Source of the DNA: Fontimicrobium_A sp034506455
Lineage (GTDB): Bacteria; Zhuqueibacterota; Zhuqueibacteria; Residuimicrobiales; Krinioviventaceae
DNA: 5,309 nucleotides
Reading direction: 5' to 3'
NCBI GenBank assembly: GCA_034506455.1
Contig: JAPDPN010000168.1
Coordinates: 1 to 5,309, forward strand
The position numbers were made by a program, and so were the translations under genes. Of the stretch, positions 1 through 5,309 are shown piece by piece (the first letter of the stretch is position 1; each line of letters starts with the position of its first letter). The notes under the pieces were generated by a model. It had not been told where the DNA came from and did not search any database. It worked only from the letters and a program-made list of their open reading frames with translations.

Positions 1-168
1 CTGAAAGTCATCGCCTCGGGCGGCTTTTCGGAGCGGCGGCACTTTGCCGAGCTGCTGGCGCTCGAGAACCCCTTGATCGAAGGCGCCGTCGTCGGTACGG
101 CGCTGTATGAGGGACACCTCCGGCTGACCGACTTGATTAACGAATTTCAGAAAACTTATGCTGGCTAA
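1..168 (+). CDS. hisA: HisA, ProFAR isomerase, 3' end only (partial)
   Basis: The last 55 codons of a reading frame entering from the left edge, ending in TAA at 166-168. HisA (phosphoribosylformimino-5-aminoimidazole carboxamide ribotide isomerase) makes the substrate of HisF/HisH in histidine synthesis, in the cytoplasm. The visible part is the C-terminal end of a (beta/alpha)8 barrel: VIASGG at residues 3-8 of the fragment is the phosphate-binding strand-loop 7, and GAVVGTALYEG at 28-38 is the strand-loop 8 phosphate site with the typical HisA LYEG ending. HisF shares this barrel fold, but the LYEG ending and the hisF gene directly downstream favour HisA. The end overlaps the hisF start by 11 bp, consistent with an operon. 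The N-terminal catalytic Asp lies outside the window. Confidence 0.93.
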   Translation: MKVIASGGFSERRHFAELLALENPLIEGAVVGTALYEGHLRLTDLINEFQKTYAG

Positions 169-916
169 AAGAATCATTCCTTGTCTGGACGTCAAGGACG
201 GCCGGGTAGTCAAAGGCATTCAGTTTTTGAATCTGGCCGATGCGGGCGACCCGGTCGAACAGGCCCGCTATTATGACGAGCAGGGCGCCGACGAACTGGT
301 GTTCCTGGACATCACGGCCTCTTATGAGCGCCGCAACATCATGCTGGACGTGGTTCGCCGCACCGCCGAGCAGGTGTTCATGCCGCTGACGGTCGGCGGC
401 GGCGTACGCACCGTAGAAGACGCTCAGCTGTTGCTCAAAAGCGGCGCCGATAAAGTGACGATGAACACCGCGGCGGTCCTCAATCCGGAGCTCATTCGCC
501 AATGCTCCGAGCGGTTCGGCTCGCAAGCGACGGTGGTGGCCATCGACGCCAAAAAATGGGACGACACTCATTGGCGCGTGCATATCTACGGCGGCAGAAC
601 GGCGACCGAGCTCGACGCTCTCGAATGGGCGCAGCAGGCCGAAGCCCTGGGCGCAGGTGAAATCCTGCTGACTTCGATGGATCGAGACGGAACGCAGGCC
701 GGCTACGACATCGAACTAACCCGCACCATCGCCACGGCCGTATCCGTTCCGGTTATCGCTTCAGGCGGCTGCGGCGCCGTCGAGCATTTTGTGCAGGTCT
801 TTAAACAAGGCTGCGCCGACGCGGCTCTCGCCGCTTCCATTTTTCATTACCGCAGCAATTCGATTCGCGAAGTCAAAAAAGCACTGCAGGAGAATGATAT
901 TCATGTCCGATATTGA
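158..916 (+). CDS. hisF: HisF, cyclase subunit of imidazole glycerol phosphate synthase
   Basis: 252 residues, the normal length for HisF. With HisH it converts PRFAR plus glutamine-derived ammonia to imidazole glycerol phosphate and AICAR, linking histidine and purine synthesis. The opening MLAKRIIPCLDVKDGRVVKG is the family signature and carries the catalytic Asp11. The second catalytic Asp is D130 in VVAID. Phosphate-site loops are visible at TVGGG (78-82) and ASGGCG (201-206), and LTSMDRDGT (171-179) is the conserved strand 6 loop. The start ATG lies inside the 3' end of hisA (11-bp overlap) with no strong Shine-Dalgarno, so translation is probably coupled. The 3' end overlaps hisI by 14 bp. 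No key residue is missing. hisH is not in the window and may lie upstream of hisA or elsewhere. Confidence 0.98.
   Translation: MLAKRIIPCLDVKDGRVVKGIQFLNLADAGDPVEQARYYDEQGADELVFLDITASYERRNIMLDVVRRTAEQVFMPLTVGGGVRTVEDAQLLLKSGADKVTMNTAAVLNPELIRQCSERFGSQATVVAIDAKKWDDTHWRVHIYGGRTATELDALEWAQQAEALGAGEILLTSMDRDGTQAGYDIELTRTIATAVSVPVIASGGCGAVEHFVQVFKQGCADAALAASIFHYRSNSIREVKKALQENDIHVRY
888..892 (+). promoter_or_regulatory. Ribosome binding site of hisI
   Basis: AGGAG lies within the 3' end of hisF, 10 bases before the ATG at 903. An in-frame ATG at 894 is only one base from this site and an in-frame ATG at 789 is deep inside hisF, so the site selects 903 as the hisI start. Confidence 0.7.
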
Positions 917-1262
917 ACAACTGACCCTCGACTCTTTTACAGAACGACTGAAATTTGATGAGAACGGCCTGATTCCGGCCATTATTCAGGATGCGGGCGA
1001 CGGCGCCGTTCTGATGCTCGGCTACATGAACCGCGAGAGCCTGCGCATGACCCTGGAGAAGAAAAAGGTCACATTCTGGAGCCGATCGCGACAGGTATAT
1101 TGGACCAAGGGCGAAACTTCGGGCAATTTCCTCGAGCTGATCGATCTGAAAGCCGATTGCGACGGCGATGCTTTGCTGGTCTCGGCCAAAGCTTACGGCC
1201 CAACCTGTCATACCAATAAACGCAGCTGCTTTTCCTGGCGACTTGCCGAATGGGAGAAATGA
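903..1262 (+). CDS. hisI: HisI, phosphoribosyl-AMP cyclohydrolase (monofunctional)
   Basis: 119 residues. It opens the purine ring of PR-AMP to give ProFAR, the third step of histidine synthesis, as a zinc enzyme in the cytoplasm. Signatures seen: FDENGLIPAIIQD (18-30), MLGYMN (38-43), FWSRSR (58-63), WTKGETSGN (67-75), the acidic metal site DCDGD (85-89), and the zinc cysteines C86, C102 and C109. The spacing C-x15-C-x6-C matches the PRA-CH family. The protein ends soon after the last Cys (FSWRLAEWEK), so the HisE pyrophosphohydrolase domain often fused here in proteobacteria is absent and must be encoded elsewhere. The start at 903 is chosen from the AGGAG at 888-892. The gene overlaps hisF by 14 bp, and its TGA overlaps the next gene's ATG as ATGA. 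Confidence 0.97.
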   Translation: MSDIEQLTLDSFTERLKFDENGLIPAIIQDAGDGAVLMLGYMNRESLRMTLEKKKVTFWSRSRQVYWTKGETSGNFLELIDLKADCDGDALLVSAKAYGPTCHTNKRSCFSWRLAEWEK

Positions 1263-2146
1263 ACCTCACAAAGCGACATCGTTGCCCGCTGCGCGCAATT
1301 CTTTTTCTGTGCCTTTTGACGGCGCCGGTTCATGCCGATGCGGCTTTTACAGCTGAAAATATGGGCCGCTTTGTCTATCCGAACAGCAGAGTGGATGAGG
1401 AGGCAGGCCTTCGCTTGGCCGAGGCGGAAAAAAGCAAATTTTCAAATGCCAAAGTGACGGTGATTTCGCGATTGACCGCAGATCCGTTTGCGCGTGTCGT
1501 TCAGCACTACCGAGCGCTCTGCAATGCGCCGAGTGCGGAAAAAGACGGCTATTGCCGCTTTGAATTCTCCCGCATCAATGACCAACCCGCTTCGCGAATC
1601 GAAATCTTTTCCGACAATATTGCCAAAATCGCCGATGATTTACGGCCAACGCGGATCAACCTGTTTTTTGTCCAGGATTCAAGCGCCTCCGCCGATCCGA
1701 ACAAGGATATGGAAATTTTCCGAATGCTCAACAGACGGCTCGGCGTTTATTGCTATCCGAATGCCATTCCTGCTGAAAAATATGCGGAGCGCGAGAGAAA
1801 GGCTTATGATGCGGATACCGAGGTCTATGTACTGGACACTACAGATGACTTTGAAAAAGTGCACGTGCACTTCCGCAGGCTTGCCGGTCCGTTCTATGTC
1901 CGCATGTCTATGGATGGGAACGTGTTGATGCGCGATTTCGAAATCGACATCAGTCGGGCGCTTTCACCGGAAGAGTTTGACAAAAAGGCCGTGCTGATGG
2001 TCGAAGAAAATCCGCTGGTGCCCAATCCCCGCGGCGCGCTTCGGCCTTTGCGCGGCCATGTTTTTCTTATCTATTACATTTGGAAACGCAGCCCTGAAGA
2101 GTTAAAGGAGCTGCGCCAAAATTCCGAGCGGAAAAATGAGCCGTAG
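1259..2146 (+). CDS. Exported protein of unknown function with two related modules
   Basis: 295 residues from the ATG at 1259; I do not recognise a named family. A Sec signal peptide is clear: basic start (KRHRCPLR, 5-12), hydrophobic core (AILFLCLLTAPV, 13-24) and probable cleavage after A-D-A (26-28). The mature protein is therefore periplasmic or secreted. It contains two similar segments, about 35-140 and 161-250. Each begins with (M/L)G-x3-YPN, continues through a charged helix-like stretch, and reaches a T-x-D-x-F-x-(R/K)-V-x2-H-(Y/F)-R-x-L block before a strand-rich half. The second Cys-containing block near 160 (GVYCYPN) starts repeat 2. The preferred start overlaps the hisI stop as ATGA. 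An in-frame ATG at 1250 would add three residues; neither start has a well-spaced Shine-Dalgarno, so coupling to hisI is likely. Existence and export are well supported; function is unknown. Confidence 0.85.
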   Translation: MNLTKRHRCPLRAILFLCLLTAPVHADAAFTAENMGRFVYPNSRVDEEAGLRLAEAEKSKFSNAKVTVISRLTADPFARVVQHYRALCNAPSAEKDGYCRFEFSRINDQPASRIEIFSDNIAKIADDLRPTRINLFFVQDSSASADPNKDMEIFRMLNRRLGVYCYPNAIPAEKYAERERKAYDADTEVYVLDTTDDFEKVHVHFRRLAGPFYVRMSMDGNVLMRDFEIDISRALSPEEFDKKAVLMVEENPLVPNPRGALRPLRGHVFLIYYIWKRSPEELKELRQNSERKNEP

Positions 2147-2174
2147 AATCCATATTCATCAGCTTACATTCTCC

Positions 2175-2180
2175 AGGAGG
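2175..2180 (+). promoter_or_regulatory. Strong ribosome binding site of the GH27 lipoprotein gene
   Basis: AGGAGG, six bases before the ATG at 2187. It decides the start: the longer in-frame ATG at 2136 would put 17 polar residues ahead of the signal peptide and overlap the previous gene, whereas 2187 begins directly with a lipoprotein signal. Confidence 0.88.
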
Positions 2181-2186
2181 GAGCCT

Positions 2187-3560
2187 ATGCGGTTTATGAT
2201 CATTGCGCTTTTGCTGATGGTCTTGCCGGCGTGTCAAAAACCAAAGCCGACCATACTTGCTCAGAGGCCGCCCATGGGATGGAACAGCTGGGACTGTTTC
2301 GGCTCGGATGTCACCGAGGAGCAGGTCAAGGCCAACGTTGATTTTATGGCCGAGCATCTAAAGCCGTACGGCTGGGAATACATCGTCATCGATTTGGGAT
2401 GGTATCTGAGCCCGGAACGGACCATCCATACCTTCAAAAACGATAACCCTCCGCAGCTCATCGACGAATACGGGCGGTTGATTCCAGACCCGCGCAAATT
2501 CCCTTCGGCTAAGGACGGCAAAGGCTTTAAACCGCTGGCCGACTATATTCATGCCAAGGGACTCAAATTCGGTATTCACGTCATGCGCGGCATTCCCCGG
2601 CAGGCGGTCGAGCGGAATACGCCGATCCTTGGAACCGATTTTCGGGCCAAAGAGATCATTGCCCCCAACGACACCTGCATCTGGTACGACGGGTTGATCG
2701 GTATTAATATGAATCACCCCGGCGGTCAGGCCTATTACAACTCTATTGCACGGCTGTACGCCGAGTGGGGCGTGGATTACATCAAAGCCGACGACATGTC
2801 CAGTCCTTATCATGCGGCGGAAATCGAGGGATTGTCGAATGCTCTCAAGACCTGCGGCCGACCGATTGTTCTTAGTCTGTCGCCCGGTCCGGCGCCGCGC
2901 GATCGGCTCGAGCATCTGCGCCGTCACGCGCAGCTGTGGCGCATCTCGGGCGATTTTTGGGACGACTGGAAGTTTCTCTACCGCCAGTTCGAACTATGCA
3001 AACTGTGGGAAGGGGCGGCAATCCCCGGCGGCTGGCCGGACGCCGACATGCTGCCGCTCGGCAAGCTGCGCAAGACCGGGCCGGACGATTACGTCGCCCA
3101 TCACATGGGGAAAACGGCTGAAGAAATCACCAACGAGTATTCGCGCTTCAGCGACGTGGAAAAGCAGACGCTGATGACCTTGTGGTGCATCTTTCGCTCA
3201 CCGCTCATGTTCGGCGGCCACCTGCCCGAAACCGACGACTTTTCGCTGAAATTGATCACCAATGCCGAGGCGCTGGCGGTCAATCAAGCGAGCCGAAACA
3301 ATCGACAAATTTACCGCCGCGATCCGCTGATTGCCTGGGCTGCCGAGGCCGAGAATTCCGATGCGCGCTATGTTGCTTTGTTCAATATCGATGATCACGA
3401 ACCGCGCGCGATCTCGATCGGCTGGGATGCCCTCGGGTTATCGGGCGAATGTACAGTCCGCGATCTATGGACTCAGAAAGATTTGGGTTCTTTTCACAGC
3501 CTGTTCAGCGTCGAATTGCCTCCGCACGGCAGCGGGTTGTATAGAATCGAGAAAAAGTGA
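2187..3560 (+). CDS. GH27-family glycoside hydrolase lipoprotein (alpha-galactosidase-like)
   Basis: 457 residues. The N-terminus is a lipoprotein signal: hydrophobic core (MIIALLLMVL, 4-13) and lipobox LPAC with lipid-attachment Cys16. Gln at +2 favours the outer membrane. The catalytic barrel follows: PPMGWNSWDCFG (28-39), VIDLGW (67-72), GLKFGIHVMRG (125-135), the nucleophile motif YIKADD (198-203, D202 by comparison with GH27), RISGDFWDDW (252-261, acid/base D256) and GGWPDADMLPLG (281-292). A C-terminal beta domain spans about 375-457 and ends HGSGLYRI. Length and motifs suit an intact retaining GH27 enzyme acting on plant or microbial glycans. The galactose-binding pair seen as DD in animal alpha-galactosidases is DL here (69-70), so the substrate may not be a plain alpha-galactoside. 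It follows the exported-protein gene by 40 bp. The GH27 assignment is firm; the substrate is uncertain. Confidence 0.93.
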   Translation: MRFMIIALLLMVLPACQKPKPTILAQRPPMGWNSWDCFGSDVTEEQVKANVDFMAEHLKPYGWEYIVIDLGWYLSPERTIHTFKNDNPPQLIDEYGRLIPDPRKFPSAKDGKGFKPLADYIHAKGLKFGIHVMRGIPRQAVERNTPILGTDFRAKEIIAPNDTCIWYDGLIGINMNHPGGQAYYNSIARLYAEWGVDYIKADDMSSPYHAAEIEGLSNALKTCGRPIVLSLSPGPAPRDRLEHLRRHAQLWRISGDFWDDWKFLYRQFELCKLWEGAAIPGGWPDADMLPLGKLRKTGPDDYVAHHMGKTAEEITNEYSRFSDVEKQTLMTLWCIFRSPLMFGGHLPETDDFSLKLITNAEALAVNQASRNNRQIYRRDPLIAWAAEAENSDARYVALFNIDDHEPRAISIGWDALGLSGECTVRDLWTQKDLGSFHSLFSVELPPHGSGLYRIEKK

Positions 3561-3585
3561 CGGTGATTGGGAAGGGGGGAGGGAG

Positions 3586-3613
3586 AAGGTCGAAAGTCCA
3601 AAGTCGAAGGTCC
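3586..3613 (+). repeat. Four tandem copies of heptamer AARGTCS
   Basis: AAGGTCG, AAAGTCC, AAAGTCG and AAGGTCC stand head to tail, followed by a decayed copy (GAAGTAAAAGG). They lie 26 bases behind the GH27 stop in purine-rich noncoding DNA. Similar AAAGTCC-type runs occur in intergenic DNA of many bacterial draft genomes (from memory, not checked). The role is unknown; slippage-derived sequence is the simplest explanation. Confidence 0.7.
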
Positions 3614-3778
3614 GAAGTAAAAGGAAGATTGGAGAAGGAAGAAGGTTACGGGAGCAGGTGCATAGGGACGTGTAGTTTTCTGGGGACTATAAGTACGGGG
3701 GATTTGTTTTCCAAAGTGTAACAGGTATAAGGGCGTGAGAAATGCTTTTCAATTGGTTTTATTTTAACGCGGGATGCC

Positions 3779-3878
3779 NNNNNNNNNNNNNNNNNNNNNN
3801 NNNNNNNNNNNNNNNNNNNNNNNNNNNNNNNNNNNNNNNNNNNNNNNNNNNNNNNNNNNNNNNNNNNNNNNNNNNNNN
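3779..3878. other. Assembly gap (100 N)
   Basis: Exactly 100 N, the usual placeholder for a scaffold join of unknown size. The true distance between the his/GH27 contig and the right-hand contig is unknown, and their adjacency depends on read-pair or similar linking. Confidence 0.98.
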
Positions 3879-3916
3879 AATCTCGCGCTACAGGCACGAG
3901 ATGAATCTCGCGCTAC
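3879..3916. repeat. 25-bp-period direct repeat with internal palindrome at gap edge
   Basis: AATCTCGCGCTAC occurs at 3879-3891 and again at 3904-3916, separated by AGGCACGAGATG. The junction contains a palindrome, CGAGAT at 3897-3902 and ATCTCG at 3905-3910 with a GA spacer, which extends imperfectly on both sides. The array begins directly at the N run, so more copies probably lie in the gap. This looks like a dispersed or tandem intergenic repeat that broke the assembly. Only about 1.5 units are visible, which is too few to call CRISPR. Confidence 0.72.
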
Positions 3917-3997
3917 GTTAGATTGCGCTGCAGGGGCGGGATAAAGGACGCACTGCGAACTTAAATAAGGGGGCGGAGTTCAGCGGCTTTATGGGAT

Positions 3998-4034
3998 AAA
4001 AAAGCCTGCCGAAGGGTGAGGCTCTTCGGCAGGC
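3998..4034 (-). terminator. Rho-independent terminator of the minus-strand gene
   Basis: Perfect 11-bp inverted repeat GCCTGCCGAAG (4004-4014) and CTTCGGCAGGC (4024-4034) with a 9-nt loop. On the minus strand the stem is followed at once by six T (A run 3998-4003). It lies about 50 bp beyond the stop of the minus-strand gene, the expected place. A T6 on the + strand (4051-4056) is 16 nt from the stem, so + strand termination would be weaker. Confidence 0.92.
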
Positions 4035-4085
4035 GGTTGGGTTGCGGGGCTTTTTTCGAACGTTGCGGGAACCGGTCTTTTCGGC

Positions 4086-5309
4086 TTACGGCTGCTGCGG
4101 AGCGGTCTTGGCGTCGGTATCGGCTTTACGGCCCGCAGCGGCGGTGAAGGAAAATTTCCATCCTCGTTTAGATTTTCCAAAATTCATCCAAAAATCTTGA
4201 AAATCAGGTTTATACAAGTATTCAGGTCCTAATTTGTAATTAAAGCCTGTTCCAACAGGTCTAAATGAAAAAAGCAAAGTAACTGATTTTTTATCCCATT
4301 CTGTAAACTCTCTTGGAGGAGGTTCCCAACCAGTAAGAACGCTTGTTTCATAAGGAGGACCTCTGCATCTTGCATCAACAGCAGCTGTAAGAAATTCATG
4401 ATTAAAAATATAATCATAATGTTTCATATATTGACCAATTGTCCATTTTAATTTTTTAGGGCTGACTGTAAACCCAACAGCACCCATAATTATTTCACCA
4501 TTTTCATTTAACATTGAACCTGATGATGCTAATCCAGGATTTAAATTATCTTTTACAACATAAACAACAATATAAGGGAAATAACGAATCATATGATAAA
4601 AATCTCTTACTTTCTCTGCATTAGGAGGCCAAAAATCTTTTCCTGTTTCTATTTTTGAATCTTTGAAAAAACCCTCAGGAAATTCAGGAACTTTAAAATT
4701 TTCATTGAAATCTCCTTTTATTCTTTTAGTCATTAAATCAATAAACTTTTCATAGAATACTCTATTTGAATCAGGATTATCAAACAAAGTATCATTTATA
4801 GATATATAAAAATGAGGTATAACTCCAGGAGGCCATTTTTGCATTGCTCCATTATTAGGAGGACCTCTGACTCTTAAAAATGAATCATCTATCTTTCCAT
4901 TTTCATCAAATACAAAATTAGAATCATAAAACATATTATTATGATGATACCAATCCATCCATCCTTCCGGAATGAGAAAGGTATCTATTTTCTGATTTCT
5001 TTTTTTGACTTCGTGCCGTTGATAGCTGTCTTCGATCTGGTCTGATTTTAAAACAACATCATAGTCCCCTGAAGGCAGTTTCACGAAAATGTTGCCGTTT
5101 TCATCGCTTACAGCGTTTACGGAATTATATTTTCCGATAAAAGTAACAGGAATGAAGGCAAAAGGAGTTTCTTCACGCCATTGGTCTAAATTCAAAGTTC
5201 TAAAATGAAGAGTTGTAAGGGTACCTAATTCAAAATTTATTAAATTCTTTTCTTTAAGATTTTTTCTAATATTTCTTTTTTGTTTAGGAACATATCCGTC
5301 TGAAGATTC
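4086..5309 (-). CDS. Zincin-like protein with degenerate active site, 5' end missing
   Basis: The frame ends in TAA at 4086-4088 and stays open to the window edge, giving 407 residues without a start. A TTG at 5193-5195 could serve as a start, but the frame continues sensibly upstream, so it is probably internal. Residues about 24-115 from the edge resemble a carboxypeptidase-regulatory-like beta-sandwich (SDENGNIFVKLPSGDYDVVL, 68-87). A second domain (about 116-385) resembles zincin peptidases: WPPGVIPHFYIS (159-170), NENGEIIMGAV (268-278), then HEFLTAAVDAR (304-314) where HExxHxxGxxH is expected, followed by SVLT (323-326) near the Met-turn position and a TEWDKKSVTLLF helix (336-347). Only the HE pair survives, so it may be catalytically dead. 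The gene is mostly 15-40% G+C, with a GC-rich last 20 codons. No partner gene is visible. That it is a gene is well supported; the zincin call is an inference. Confidence 0.75.
   Translation of the reverse strand, partial: ESSDGYVPKQKRNIRKNLKEKNLINFELGTLTTLHFRTLNLDQWREETPFAFIPVTFIGKYNSVNAVSDENGNIFVKLPSGDYDVVLKSDQIEDSYQRHEVKKRNQKIDTFLIPEGWMDWYHHNNMFYDSNFVFDENGKIDDSFLRVRGPPNNGAMQKWPPGVIPHFYISINDTLFDNPDSNRVFYEKFIDLMTKRIKGDFNENFKVPEFPEGFFKDSKIETGKDFWPPNAEKVRDFYHMIRYFPYIVVYVVKDNLNPGLASSGSMLNENGEIIMGAVGFTVSPKKLKWTIGQYMKHYDYIFNHEFLTAAVDARCRGPPYETSVLTGWEPPPREFTEWDKKSVTLLFSFRPVGTGFNYKLGPEYLYKPDFQDFWMNFGKSKRGWKFSFTAAAGRKADTDAKTAPQQP

Larger units (their letters stand above)
3561..4085. other. Gene-free stretch with repeats, assembly gap and terminator
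   Basis: No convincing gene lies between the GH27 stop and the end of the minus-strand gene. The first part is purine-rich (runs of G and A up to about 3660), followed by about 120 bases of mixed sequence in which I see nothing specific. Next come the 100-N gap, a direct repeat, and a terminator for the minus-strand gene. I find no hairpin-plus-T-run terminator directly behind the GH27 gene. A reading frame that spans the Ns on the minus strand is an artefact. Confidence 0.75.

Noticed and set aside
137..583. Minus-strand open frame of 148 codons opposite hisF
   Set aside because: It lies entirely against a confidently identified gene, and GC-rich third positions of hisF explain the lack of stops.
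2136..2186. Longer start for the GH27 gene at ATG 2136
   Set aside because: It would place polar residues before the lipoprotein signal and has no fitting ribosome-binding site, while 2187 has AGGAGG six bases upstream and a perfect lipobox position.
2358..2927. Minus-strand open frame of 189 codons opposite the GH27 gene
   Set aside because: It is antisense to well-matched GH27 barrel motifs; no Shine-Dalgarno or family pattern supports it.
3646..3897. Minus-strand open frame spanning the N run
   Set aside because: Its middle is all unknown residues from the gap, and the flanks show no recognisable protein; the frame is open only because N cannot form a stop.
3879..3916. Possible CRISPR array beginning at the gap
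   Set aside because: Only two copies of a 13-bp match with a 12-bp spacer are seen, too short for CRISPR repeats and spacers, and no cas gene is present.
4094..4139. Inverted repeat GCTGCGG / CCGCAGC in the C-terminal tail as a second terminator
   Set aside because: Only 7 bp with a 32-nt loop, inside coding sequence and with no T run; the stem at 4004-4034 is far better.
4317..4862. AGGAGG hexamers as real ribosome-binding sites of small + strand genes
   Set aside because: None is followed at the right spacing by a start codon with a meaningful open frame; they mirror Pro-Pro codons of the minus-strand gene.

Overview
The window is a scaffolded fragment of a bacterial genome, probably metagenomic. 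It has two parts of very different base composition, separated by a run of exactly 100 N (3779-3878). The left part (1-3560) is GC-rich, clearly above 50% G+C in the lines counted by eye. It carries a tightly packed + strand cluster: the 3' end of hisA, complete hisF, complete hisI, an exported protein of unknown function, and a GH27-family lipoprotein. The histidine genes overlap each other (11 and 14 bp), and hisI overlaps the exported-protein gene by ATGA, so translational coupling is likely. The lipoprotein gene follows 40 bp later with its own strong AGGAGG. The cleavable signal peptide and the LPAC lipobox followed by Gln point to a Gram-negative envelope. The gene style would suit an FCB-group bacterium, but that is a weak inference.

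The middle (3561-4085) holds no convincing gene. It contains a purine-rich stretch with a short heptamer repeat, the assembly gap, a roughly 25-bp direct repeat with an internal palindrome touching the gap, and a strong intrinsic terminator oriented for the minus-strand gene to its right.

The right part (4086-5309) is one long minus-strand reading frame that runs off the window edge with no stop, so at least 407 residues are present and the true N-terminus lies outside. Its C-terminal tail is GC-rich (about 68% in one 60-base line), while nearly all the rest is 15-40% G+C, quite unlike the his/GH27 genes. It appears to have a carboxypeptidase-regulatory-like beta-sandwich followed by a zincin-like domain whose HExxHxxGxxH motif is degenerate (H-E-F-L-T-A-A-V-D-A-R). 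It could be a pseudoprotease.

How the genes work together: HisA, HisF and HisI catalyse steps of histidine synthesis (HisI is monofunctional here, with no HisE domain). The exported protein and the GH27 lipoprotein are envelope proteins that probably share the transcript rather than the pathway. The observations most worth following are the degenerate zincin motif, the compositional break inside that gene, the internal duplication in the exported protein, and the altered sugar-binding residues of the GH27 enzyme.
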